Made by a program: the position numbers and the translations under genes
The notes under the pieces: generated by a model
What the model saw: the letters and a program-made list of their open reading frames with translations, nothing else
Databases searched by the model: none
What the model was told of the DNA's origin: nothing
Shown here: positions 38,173-50,314 of the stretch, in pieces
How the letters are laid out: every line of letters starts with the position of its first letter
Numbering within the stretch: position 1 is the first letter of the stretch
DNA from: Brachypodius melanocephalos
Lineage: Eukaryota > Chordata > Aves > Passeriformes > Pycnonotidae
Direction of reading: 5' to 3'
Assembly (NCBI GenBank): GCA_013398615.1
Contig: VZSR01001685.1
Coordinates: 1,076,517 to 1,140,516 of the forward strand
DNA: 64,000 nt

Positions 38173-39823
38173 ACTCCACTAGCATGCTTAGACATAGACC
38201 AAATCATTTTGAAGTGTTTGTCTGGGCTCATGCCTGTGATTGGCTGTTCCTCATAAAGTCCAGATTTCTCCTCTCATGTAGCTGAGGTGTTCTTTCTTGT
38301 GAGACCAACCCTGTAAATCAGGTGTCCCATAGACCCATCCAGAACAGGGCAGCTCCTGCCCTGCTGCTTCTGCTGACGCACTTCATTTTCCATTGGTTTA
38401 AGGATCTGCGAAAGGAATGCTTCATGGCAGATTCTGAGCAAAGAATTCATCTCAGATTTGTAAAGGAAAACAGTCTACACTGAAAAGCTACCTCTTCTCT
38501 TCTTGGGCAATGAAGATTTAAAAGGAAAGGAAAGTAAATGAGACAAAAGTTTTTATAAGGTTTACCATCTGCCAGTGCAAATCTCTGATGAACCATTCAA
38601 TGTAGCTGTGTAACAACAATTCCCAATGATAGATTGCCCTAGTGTCTGTATAATTACAAGCTTTTCAGAAAAACTTGTCACTATACAAATGTGAGCCTCT
38701 TTGTTATTTCTCTAACAGTAGCAGGTATTCCAACCAACTCTATCTGGACAATTAGCAGACAATAAATAACATTGTTTCTAAACAGGAGGACATCCATGTG
38801 GATATATTATTTTTCTTTGAAATATATTTTCAAAATAAGGTAATACTAGGATCTATTTTTAATGTTCTTAACCTTGATGTTCTGTTTTTTCAAAACAGGC
38901 AACGTACTGACAAAATGAAGTTCAGACCCTTAATAATTTAAAAGTTTTAGTTCTAAAAGGTCTTGATTACTTTGGAAACTACTGGGTTTTTTTAGCTTTT
39001 CTTAAAAGAGAAATTTCTCAAAGTGTTCAGCTATTAACTCAAAAGCAATAACAAGAGACTCAAAGGGCATCTTTTACTGTCTATGCGTCATAAGAGTCAT
39101 TATATTTTGATATATTATTTCCCATAGACAGGAAAAAGAATGGCATTTCTGAAACTTTATATCTGAAATATATATCTTTTACCAATCACCACCTAAAGAT
39201 GGTGAAAACTTACAGTGAGCAGCAGTGTCAAACTAGATTTTGTTCAATTATCCTTATCCTGAAAACAGGCAAAATGCTTTTCTTGAGGGGAGAAAAAATT
39301 ATTTTAATTGATTTCCCATACTGTTGGAAACTCCCAAGTTTTGCATCTTTGTGGTTGTTTCCATGTGTGTTTGGGTGAATGACAAAGTAAAAAAGGAACC
39401 AAAATTTCTGCATGACCTGTTTTGAGGATTTTGCCACCTGTGAGTCTTTTCAAGAATAAAATTTAAACCTCTTTAAAATGTAGCTTTGCAGCTGATAAGT
39501 CCTGCCAAAAAATATACCAAGCATCCTTTTGGGAGTGTGATTGCAGGACAAGTAGCCATACCTAAAATAGGCACCAGTGTCACACCACATGTATTCGTGA
39601 GGCCCTTGGCACTCACAAATCTTTACTTTATACTTTGTCTTTGTGGATATTCTTTCTCAGATATCCAGGTCTGAGAATATGTCCAAGTCTGTGCTGTGGT
39701 TTTAAGTCATTCTGCCCTAGCATGTTAAATTTTGCACTGCAGCTCTGCTAAATGAATTGCAATGGGCCCCTTTCAGTTCTGAGGATCAAGGACTGCAGCA
39801 ATATAAATCTCATTTTTGGCCTG

Positions 39824-39851
39824 AGATCCTAGGTCTAAGATCCTAGGTCTG
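39824..39851. repeat. Two-copy 14-bp tandem duplication
   Basis: AGATCCTAGGTCTA is followed by AGATCCTAGGTCTG. The core TCCTAGG is itself close to a palindrome. Confidence 0.85.
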
Positions 39852-42800
39852 CAAGCACCAATTCAGAAGTCCTATATATTTTTGATATGGATTTGCTAAT
39901 TATCTGTATGGTACTGTTGAAAACAAGACAGAAAATGTCCTTTTGACACTGAATGAAAACCTTACAAGCTACAAGAACTGTCTGTACTTTTTACATTTGT
40001 TCCTGGCATCTCTGGAACGATACAGTACAGCTAAAGAAAATGTAGAGGAGGGCAAATATAATGAGCAAGAATGTGGAAAAAATTCCATTAACGGGGAGAA
40101 TAAAAGTAGCATTCGTGTATCTTCTGTCTGGAAAGAAGACTGAAGGGTCACCTAACCAAAATTTGCAAAATCTTGAATGCGGGGCATATGGTTTGTGTAG
40201 AACCGATTTCCATCAAAACTTGCCATACTGTAATTGGAGTAAAACAACACAACCAGTAGAGATTCAGTTCAAAACAAATGAAATACAGCATTTTTCCATA
40301 CTGGGGGCAGGGAACTTCTGGAAATTCCTGTCACAGGGATCACAGCAGCAGACATTAACAGCAGGACAGAGGAGAGAAATTGCAAATAACTGCATAAATA
40401 GATGATAAAAGAGGATAGTCCTTGCAATGCCAAATGATCAAAGATGCTCTGGAGTTTAAATATCAGTGGAGGGTAGAAAGGGACCAAGGTTTAAGAAAGT
40501 TTGCCCTTCTGAAACACCCTCCAGTACTGCCATTCAGAGACAGACTTGCAGGGTAAATGATATTTCCTTTTTGACATTGTACCTCAAAGTCCAGAATTCT
40601 TCAGTGATATCAAGTCCTAAGTAATACAAGATAAGATGAGATAAGAAGAGCTCTCTGCTCCAAACAAGCGGAACAGAGACACAGAGGATGGAGTTGTGGG
40701 TACTAACTAAATATTAGACCAATGGCAGAGCTAATAAAATGAGTGAGATTTTTTTATCCTGAACCCATTTCTCCACTGGCAACATCCTCCTGTCTGTGTT
40801 AGGACACACAAAATCCAGTGGGACAAAATGCTAGAGAGTAGTTTTAAGTGCACCAATGTAGAATATGGAATGTGAACAGAAGGGAATTTTATCTTTTGTG
40901 TGTTTATGGTTTTGTTTGGCATTTTTTAGTTTATTTCACAGAAACAAATGAGATTGTTTCTTTGCTTTTCTCTAATTTAGCTAAAGTTTTTGTCATAAAC
41001 CATTTTGTACAATTTTTTTTTCCAATCCTTTTAAAACAAGGAAAAGATATTTTCTTCCTAATTTTTGTTGAAAATTTCTTTGAAATTAAAGTGTAATAGT
41101 TCCAATTTTTGTATTATTGTTCATTGTAGAGAAAATAATATACATATTAATACTGTACAGATATTAACAACAAATAAGAATTGCTTTGCTAATAATAATT
41201 TTAAATTTAAGGAGATTAATTAAAGCAAAATTTAAAATATTTTATTATTCTTGTTTATTATACTAATACTTTCTTTTTTTATCCAAAATGCAATATGTCC
41301 CTGAAATGTACATTAGAGATACCAAAAATGGAAAGTAATGGTAGAGTTGGTTTACAGGTTTAAACTAGGTATTGGATACAGCACTTTTTATCAGAAAGTA
41401 TTTAAATTCTAATTGCTTTATGTTTAAAATTGAAATAAAAGTATTTCTCAGGCAATAAAATTTTAGACTTAAGCAAAAAAATGTTCCATATCACATCCTT
41501 GTACATGTAGTTGAACATACTGCTAAAGGGATATGTTTTGTTTGGTTCATGTGGATAGCTGCTACTTTTAATTAGTTGTGCAGGTGTGTGCAATCCAAAG
41601 TAAAAGAGTGATTAAAGCAATAAAGGAGGATAGGCTCATATTGTGGTATTTTTAAACTAAGAAAGATAAATTATTTTGCTGTTAATCTCTTTTTTAAAAT
41701 TCATTTACATATTATCAGGGAAAAAAAGTGTGTGCACAGGAAGGAGAGTTTTCTACATTTCAGAAAATGGCAATTAAAAATGTATTAGTTATTAAGGAAT
41801 AGTTGGCTTGTAATATATGCCCTTCTTTTTATCTATCTATTCACTTCACATGTTTTATTAATAATTTTTCCAAATGTACAAAATACAGCTGAAGCACAGT
41901 TGCAATGTAAATCACAGTTACTAATTTTAAGATGGGCAATGAACAAAATGATCTATTTAAAATTTTCAGCTTCTCTTTGAAGTGTGTGTCAAGTTTTCTT
42001 GTAATATTTGTCACACAAAATGCTGTTCTCCCTCACTAGGTTGTTTGCTTGCTGGGTTGTAAATGGAAGAATTATTGAACACTTTGCAACGAGAAATACA
42101 GGCAATGTGAACTTTAAGTTGTGTTTTATTTGGTTTAGTTTAGATATTTTTACCTTCCTTTTTTACTATTTGTTGCATTATTTAGAACTTCATAAAAATA
42201 TTTCATACATCTCCTTCTCCTTACAGAAACCCTTTCTCTGTGTCTATAATGTTTTCAGATTAGAGATATGTGAAATCGTTTAGTTTTACTAAACAATTTA
42301 GAACTGGCCTACATAGGTTAGGTTATTTGAACAAAATTCATTATGTCAATTTTTCCTGTAAAATAGAAACATATGAAAAATTTTAATTTCATTTCAGACT
42401 CATAGGATAGTGAGTTAATAGGCTCAAATAAACATGGTAGATTGTTGTTGAAGTAGTCAAAGGACAAGTCCTATAATTTCAGATTTTTCTCAAGTAACAT
42501 ACAAAGAAAGTATTTTAAATTACTAAGCCAAGGAAAAATTCCTGCTTAGTAAATGAAGGACTCTGTAAATACAGTACTTGAAATATTCAGTTGTGGCATT
42601 CATGGTTGGTATAAGTGAAAGTGGGAAAAGAATCACTTCCATTGACTTCAGCAGAACAATGACTGAGAACTTAACCCACATTTTGAGACAAATTTTGTAT
42701 AACCCCTGTGGTCACTAACAACTACTTTTTAATTTTGTTACTCACAAGGATGACTTACCCACATGTGTCCTTTCCTTATAACTTGAATCCGTTCAAGAAT

Positions 42801-43651
42801 ATACTTTTTTAGTATTTAGAATTTAAATACTTTCTTTTTTTTCAAATAAAATCAAGGCACTGAATTTTTTTTTTTTCTCTAATGCCATCAGCAGGAATAT
42901 CTGGCCCAAACTGATATCTTGGTACAGTGTTATTATTTTTGTTACCAGTAGTATTCTCATTACAATTGTTCACAGCACTTCTTTTAATCACCTCTTGGAA
43001 GATCTCAGGAGTTCCAGGCTCTGTCATTAAAGGATTTACAATTTCAGCACCTGATGTTGTTTTGCACCATTAGAGCTCTTCTCTGAGGAGCCACAAAATT
43101 ACTTTGCAGCTCTTAATTAAGTCTTGCATTATATCCACAAAATGGCACTGGTCTCAATTTAACAATGGAGACCACAAGGTGGTGAGATGTTAAAGGACAC
43201 TCCTGAAAGCAGGTTTAGTGAGAGCCAGCCCAGGACAGCAGTGTTGCAGTGCCACCACCCTTGGTGGGGCAGGAACCCACACCACCATCCCCACAGATCC
43301 TTCTTTTAGTGCATTTCTAACATTACCTTTCTGTAACCCCCTTGACAGAATGAGGTCAGGGGTGAGGATGTTGACAGGAAATAATCCCCCCAGGGGAGGA
43401 CAATGGGAAGTCAGTGTAGGGACAGAGAAGAGAAACTTTATTTGGGGCCAGTTGAGAAGCACGTATGCCCACACTGAATTTTGGATACTTTAGCTCCTCC
43501 TGTTGTAGTCAGCTTCTTGTGCGAATTGTGCATGGCTAATGTTATATAGTTATTGCGCCCTTAACCTTCCAGGTATTCCTGTTCAGTAACTGCAGAGAGA
43601 GGAGATAATTATGTATATAATTTTTACCCTATACTTAATTTTAAAAACAAG

Positions 43652-43667
43652 AAAAAAAAAAAAAAAA
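43652..43667 (+). repeat. 16-base poly(A) tract
   Basis: A run of 16 A after AACAAG. No retroposon is recognised upstream; the stretch immediately before is AT-rich. Confidence 0.9.
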
Positions 43668-44980
43668 GAGACACATAAATTCTACTTACATTGTTCTAAG
43701 TTTCTTCTACCCCAAGGAGGTTTAAAGTTTATAAGTATAATGAGCTAAATCACTAGTAAATTCTCCAGTTTGGTTTGTTTACTTCTGAGCTGCTATTATT
43801 TACAAAACTGCTTCAGTAAAAACCTCTAGTCATCTGAACAAATAAGTAAAATACTTTTCCACCAACTGATTCTTGGATAAGTCTTACAAAGCAAACTCAG
43901 TTTGACAGCTGCGAAAAAGGCAGTCATGTAAGTCTGCATAATTCAAAGCCCACGCATTTACAAAATCTCCTAGTGAGGACAATAAAACTAGAACCTATAT
44001 TTCTGAAGTAAATGAAAGTTTTATAGAATACAGAGAATGTACTTTATTTTATTATATGTGTTGGAAAGACAAACTAGAATACTGCACTATTTGGAAAGCA
44101 ATGATCACAGGAATAGCATGGTCATTCTCTTTTGTGCTCCTTTCTGAGCTAACAGAAGCTCCTCACACAGTCCTTGGAGATGGAATTAACTTAAACTTTG
44201 GAGTCTTGAGTAGCAACTTCCAGATCAATTGCTGGATCTTCTTCTGACCTAAGTTCTATAAATTTTTACTTTATGACAATGCTAGCTGTGAGCCTGCACA
44301 CAGAAGGTGAGGTTTACAAAGAAATAAAATCATTAAAAAAGTATATGTGCTTTTCTATATGTCTGTTCCCCTTTCAAAATTTTTAGGACAATGATCAAAT
44401 CAGGTTCAAACCCAGATGATGATATCGACTGCTTGAGTCAGAGACTTCCTCTAGAGACCAAGGAGACTTCACTGAGTAATGGTGTTGATCTGTAGAGATT
44501 ATTTCCATCCCTGTTCTGTCAAGTACCAAACTACTCAATGTTTTCATATTACCTATGACAGATTTATTTTTCTGACATTTCAGGATCCTCAAACATCTCT
44601 GGGATGCTACAGGAGATGTGTTTTTATCATTGGAAATCACATTTTGCGTAGCTGATATATTTTAAGCTCCGTGTGTTAGAGCACTTTTAATGAACTAATG
44701 AGCAGCATGTTTAGTAATACAATTAAAGACAGTTTACCATTGCAGAACTTTAATTTGAATATCAAACAATGAAGCAGTAACTTTCTTTTTGCTGATGGGA
44801 GCCACCATTTGAACAAAACTGTCAGACTATCTTGCTTCATGACACATGTCAGAGTTCTTACTTGTCACATTCGCTGTAACAGTGAAAACACCATCCTTCA
44901 TGAAATAAAAATCTGGGTTGCCATACAGCCCTTCAGATACTCTAATAGTATAGCTTTAAGTGGACCATGCAGTTGAGATT

Positions 44981-45011
44981 TTATATATATATGTGTGTGT
45001 GTGTGTGTGTT
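44981..45011 (+). repeat. (TA)n(TG)n dinucleotide microsatellite
   Basis: About five TA units run into about nine TG units. Typical vertebrate microsatellite; likely polymorphic. Confidence 0.95.
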
Positions 45012-48000
45012 TGGTTTTTCTAAAGACATTTCAAAATAGGTATTTTATACTTCTTTTGGAAATACCTAGAGAGGCTTTTTCTTGCCTTGTTTCCATGGCT
45101 CTTGTGAGTTCTACACAGTTAAGTACCTCTTAAATGTCAAAGATCTTCACAGTTCAATGTGATTGCATAATGGATTCTTTCTCTTTCCTAAAGAAAAATC
45201 TAGAAGGCTGAAGAAAAAATTTTAATACATGGGTGACTGAATTAGGATGAAATCGTTTTAGGCAGAGGAAAGAAAGTAAATAATTGATCTAGTGTTAGCA
45301 ATTTTCAGTGATTTGAATACATTGTTTAAAAAGAAGGTCTGAAATAACAGAATTTGACAAGGATTTAAGTAAAAATTTTGCTTTTGTAATAACCTAAAAA
45401 AATTTTATTAACTTTTAATTTTGGAAAAAAAATGTTAATTCACCAGGAAGAAAAGACATTTGATAGAGATTCTTACTTTTCCTAGAAATTAGGTTCACTG
45501 AATTTTCAGTACATACATTTAATTGTGGAAATTGAAATTTTGTGTATTAAAATGATTAAAAACAAAAAAGGGGGATCTCATATAGTATTTTAGTCATTCT
45601 TTTGTTTCTGTTGTTGTCAATAGGACATTTCACACAGATATATATTGGGAAATTTCTTGATTAAAAAATTGATAGGAAGAAAAACGAAAGTTAATTCCAT
45701 CATGATAGAGATGTTTAAGAACTTCAGGAAAGGATTCTTGTATTTCAGTTAAAAAATCTATGGGGGAAAAAATCTTGATATATGCTATTTCCTCTGGAAG
45801 ACATCTATTCTCTTTATCTTCTCTGAATAAAATACAAAAACAAAAACCAAAGCATTCACAAAATAGTCTAAAACCAGTCTGAGTTAAGGAGACCTGCTGG
45901 TTCATAAAATATATCTCTAGTTTATGAAGATTATGGCTAGTTTTAAATTGAACCAATATATCTTTCTGACATTTAGTCACTTTGCTGAGCATCTCTGAAG
46001 TTCCTTAGCATCCTCTCAAGTATGAGCTCCCCTAAATAATTTTGCATGATTTGAGAAATTTTTCTACTTCATAGTTTGGCTGCAGCACAGACCACTGAAA
46101 TAAATACAGAGTAGTTTGGTATTCGACCTGTGTAAGGGTCCAAAGCTCTGCTACATTTCCAAGGTGAGCACCGCAGCATACAGGACAAGCTGCTCGGCAA
46201 ACCCAACATTACCTTCTTAACAAGAAACATTTCTCACCTACAGCAGGGCCCACTCTTAATTGAAATGCCTGTTTTGACATGTTTTATCACAGATTTAATG
46301 GGCCAGAGAATCTTGCCCTGCATCTGGTGTATTCCTTTCCCTCGCTGGTTTTGTTAAGTCTGCATTGGGCACAAGGGTAATCAAGTATGTCTGGAGAGGC
46401 TGGGCTGACCTAATGAACATATGTCGGAGTTAATGAACATTTCCATGGACTTTGTCAGTGCACATCCTAAGGCGATTGTAGGCACTGAGTGGCTGTCATT
46501 TTCTGAGCTGCAAAGTTGTTCAGTTAGCTTGCCTCAGCAGTAAGTCAGTCCAGTTAGTGTTTCTATTAATAACTGCATTTAAAGTACCTCTAATTTTGCT
46601 CGGGGGGTTGAGCTTTTGTTGGGGCAGAATGCTTCACTGCTTGATTACTGAGATCCATAACTGCATGCTGCTAAGTGAGAGTGAAGGGTTTGATTTCCTC
46701 ATACTTCATTATTTCCCTAAATCTCCTGAAGTTTTACAGATGAAAGAAGAGGTGTTGTAAGAATATATGCAGTTTGGGGTGTTAAGTTAGCACCAAATCT
46801 CCTTATACTGAAGGACTGCCTGCTGTCTGTCTCATTTCTGCTCTGCCTGGATCAGCTCTTATTCCCACTCTAACTCTGGCTGTGCAGCCTTATGAAATAT
46901 CTATCCACTTGCTTTCTTGAATAACATTGCAAGGTTTTATTTTCATGTTTGAGTATATGGGAAGGTGAGAGAGTCCACCAAGATGCCAGTGAGCATATGT
47001 CTGTTCTAGTACCTGGGGTATTTTTGCAACACAGATGTGCCAGCTTTGCAATTCTTTTATGTAAGCATGAGAACTTACCTCACTAAAATAGTCACAGTGG
47101 TATATGGTTATTTTTATTAAACTGTAAGTTATTTTAATGAAGCTCTATGGCTTTCTCGTGACAGCATATTTCACCCATTCTTTGAGATAGTAGGAACACA
47201 GCCAGGCTGAAACTGCACACACAGAATATTCACAAATCCTCAGAGAATGAAGAGTCAACTGCAGCACCCTATACTTCCTTGCTTAAATAAATGACACAGT
47301 CTCTGACAACAGTGAGCTTTTTTTGTTGTTGCTTTTTTCCTTTTAACAGAACTACAAAAGATGTGCTACAATTTTGTCACCAACAGAAAAAAACAATAAA
47401 TCATTTTGCCATCCAAATAATGTCATGTAACTGATTGGCTGAGTGGTAAAAAGGCAATTGCAATTCAGTGGAGAAAAATATAGAATGATGCACTCATTGG
47501 TGGGGTTATAACTGATACTTCTGAGAAAACGACACCTTTTGCTCTGTAGCAATCCAAGACGTAAAAAGCCTTGGGAGTGTTTTGGAAAGGAAGAGAGAAC
47601 AAATCTGAAGACTTTGTTACTTCTTTGTATAAAATGCAGGAAGGCCTTCAACATTACCTGGAGCTCTGGTTGCAACAGCAGTGTCCATAGAATGTTGCTG
47701 TGTCACCCTCAAAAGGCATAAGTAACAGCTGTGAAAAGAAAGTATAAGCAAGAAGGATTTACATAGCAGAAACAACCATAGTAAAGTTATTTGTTTACAG
47801 AAGAGAGATGCTGAGAGGAGTATGATACACTTTTATAGAACTTTAGGCATAGAAAAGGTAAATAACAATTGTTCATCATCTTTCACATGAGCTAAAGGCA
47901 TCTTTTTTAGATAGTAGGTATCATAGTAAATATAGGTTGAAAAAGTAGCAGGAAAAACACATGAAAGAAAAATCTACTCGAGCCTAAAAACCCACAAAAT

Positions 48001-48482
48001 CCCTCTATTTATCCCTGGAAGTCCAGAAGCTGTATATATTTGCTGTCAGATATCCCAGGGAAGCACACATCTGTTTTATTCCCTTCTCAGTTACGTGTTA
48101 TTGGGCTTTATGTACATTTGGTGTGACCTAAAGAAGAATTGCTTCAATGAAAATGACAGTGATGTACTTTCTTTTCCTTTAAAATATATAGACTAATTTA
48201 TGAGCTTTTATTTCTCTTTTTCTTCTTTAAGCATATCTTACTGAATGAATTGTAAAGAATAATATGAATAACATATAATACAGATATAACCACCTCTCAA
48301 ATCTAAAGATACACACATATTTCTTTTAAATGTTAAAGACTGCACTTCTCCTGTCCCATATTGTTGTCCTTGTAAAACTTTCGAGATAAAATTCCCCTGT
48401 AAGCCACAGCTTGCTTCATTCATCCCTTCCCCTACCATGAGTGACTGGAAGGGCTGTTATTCTGCAATTTTACACTTTTCAA
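45012..48482. other. Non-coding DNA with a balanced-composition block
   Basis: No gene is recognised. The 120-codon minus-strand frame at 45630-45992 has no family features and is within chance expectation for this AT-rich window. The block at about 46060-46560 has a more even base composition, little simple sequence and no repeat similarity, and is a candidate conserved non-coding element. Confidence 0.5.
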
Positions 48483-48483
48483 A

Positions 48484-49380
48484 GAATCATAGAATGGGTC
48501 ACGTTAGAAGTGATCAGTGGATCATCTGATCCAACCTTACTTCTCCAGCAGGGTCATCCTAGACTACATTTCACAGGATTAATCCAGATGGGGCTTGATT
48601 ATCTCCAGTGAGGGAGACACCTCTCTGGGCAACCTGTTCCAATGCTCAGCCACCTGCATGGTAAAGTTCTTCCTCACTTACAAGTGGAACTTCCTGTGCA
48701 TCAGGGTCTGCCCATTGCCTATTTTTCCATTTCTTGGCACGACCAAGAACAGCCTGGCTCCATCCTCCTGACACCCTTCCTTCAGACAATTATAGAAAAT
48801 AAGGTCCCCTCTGAGTTGTATCTTCTCAAGGCTGAACAGGCCCAACTCTCTCAGCCTATGCTTGTAGGAGAGATGCTTCTGTCCCTTTAGCATCCTTCTT
48901 GCCCTCTCCTAGAGCTGCTACAGGAGCTCCATGTCCCTCTTGTCCTGTGGAATCCAGAAGTGGACACAGCACAGATGTGGCCTCACTGAAGTCCATGAGA
49001 GTAATCTTACTTGCTGCCCTACTTCCTCTTTGCCCAGTACTGAGCTGCACAATCTCATGGTCATTAAAGCCAAGATTGCCCCCTGTCTTAAATCTTCATC
49101 AATCCTCTCTGTTGGCATGAGGTTAATCAGCATGCCATTCCCTGTGGGATCATCCACTACTTGTGGCAGGAAGTGTTTTGACTCCAGCAGAGAAGTGCTA
49201 GTGGTTCCTGATTGTTCTGTGTACCGTTTCTTGTGTAGTACTACCACACAACCCAGAGCCCCTCCCATGCAGAGCTGTTTCACTTGCAGGCTCTCTGCAC
49301 AAGAGATTTGGTGTAATTCCTGCCTTCTTCTCACAAACCCACCCAGGATTCTCAATAAGCTCTCCTCTTCACACATTTGG
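48484..49380 (-). mobile_element. CR1 LINE with an in-frame internal deletion of reverse transcriptase
   Basis: The inverted CR1 3' end begins at 48484 (GAATCATAGAATGGGTC). Minus-strand frames then give the ORF2 C-terminal end: HLSYKHRLRELGLFSLEKI and GARLFLVVPRN at about 48700-48870, and VRPHLCCVHFWIPQDKRDME at about 48918-48985. CR1 ORF2 should have hundreds of residues of reverse transcriptase upstream of VRPHL. Instead, at about 48988-48994 the frame passes straight into FLPQVVDDPTGNGMLINLMP and LRQGAILALMTMR, which resemble the part of ORF2 just after the endonuclease. The two parts are in one 152-codon frame (48918-49376). Stops lie downstream in the ORF2 end, so the copy is dead. The upstream edge (about 49380-49445) is uncertain. 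Confidence 0.8.
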
Positions 49381-49444
49381 CATGTTACATCACAAATTAG
49401 ACAGAGTACTCAGTCATTTCATTTCCTTGATCGATCCAGCTGAC

Positions 49445-50262
49445 ATACCAGCAGCTAGGCACCAGAGAGAACAGTGATCCAATGCTGGTCAAAGGTGAAC
49501 ATAGATGGGTACTCATGCAGAGCTGCCCATGAGTTAATTACATTTAATGTTTCTCCTTCTTAAGAAAAAGACAGAAATTGCCATTGTGTACCCATCTCAG
49601 ACAAAGCTCTCTGGGTGACTCAAAAGGATAGGCATGATATTTTCACACAAATTTATTATGAAAACTTTTGTTGGCAATTAATAAGGAAGAAATGAAGGAA
49701 ACAAGCCTCTTTCTGCCTTCCCTTGTTTCTCTATAGAGGTGATTACTGAATATCAATAAGCACAGATGACATGTCTCAGAGGATTTTGGATGAGGCATAG
49801 AGAAGGGCCACAGGTAAAGTCTCAATTTATTGCAGTGTGCATTTAGCTCAGTTGTCTTTGCACAGACAAGCAACAAGCTTGTGAGATTTCAGCTAGTAGG
49901 TACAAAAAAAAATTTATTGTTATGTTTATGCTTACTGTAGTTCTTGCTATCACTCTGTCTCTTGTGAGGTCTGGAAATGTTATTTATTTTGTCTCTGGTA
50001 TCAATACTGATCACAGCAGGCAGGAATCTGCTTCAAAAAAGTCATGTCTCAGCTGGCTCTTCTCTCCTCAATGACAAAGTCAGACAAAGGCCAAGGACTC
50101 AATAGAAATTAAACCACAATTTCTGTCTGGTCACTCCTGGTCGGGGTTGAGGTAATATGGAAGGATTATTACCTCAACTGCATGGTACTTGTTCTGCGGA
50201 TAAATTGAGTATTTCAATCTTCTGGGCTGTCAATTCAAAAACCTTTATGGACACTATACCAT
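49445..50262. other. Non-coding DNA, no gene seen
   Basis: Unique sequence with no coding or repeat signal that I can name. Confidence 0.5.
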
Positions 50263-50314
50263 GAAAGAAAGAGAAAAAGAGGGAAAGAGAGAGAGAGAAA
50301 GAGAGAAAGAGAAA
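50263..50314 (+). repeat. GA/GAAA-rich microsatellite
   Basis: About 50 bases of AGAGAAAGAGAAA-like purine repeats. They produce a lysine/glutamate/arginine-rich frame on the plus strand that is not a gene. Confidence 0.9.

Larger units (their letters stand above)
36056..44980. other. AT-rich non-coding DNA, no gene seen
   Basis: Nine kilobases without a recognisable gene or major repeat. Small features are listed separately: a TTCTA repeat (36736-36764), a 24-base tandem duplication (38125-38172), a 14-base duplication (39824-39851) and a poly(A) (43652-43667). A GC-richer block at about 43190-43480 is unlike its surroundings but I cannot classify it. The 114-codon frame at 40061-40405 has no recognisable protein features. 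Confidence 0.6.

Noticed and set aside
45630..45992. 120-codon open frame on the minus strand
   Set aside because: Composition follows the AT-rich background, with no family motif and no splice or poly(A) context. By rough calculation about one such frame is expected by chance.
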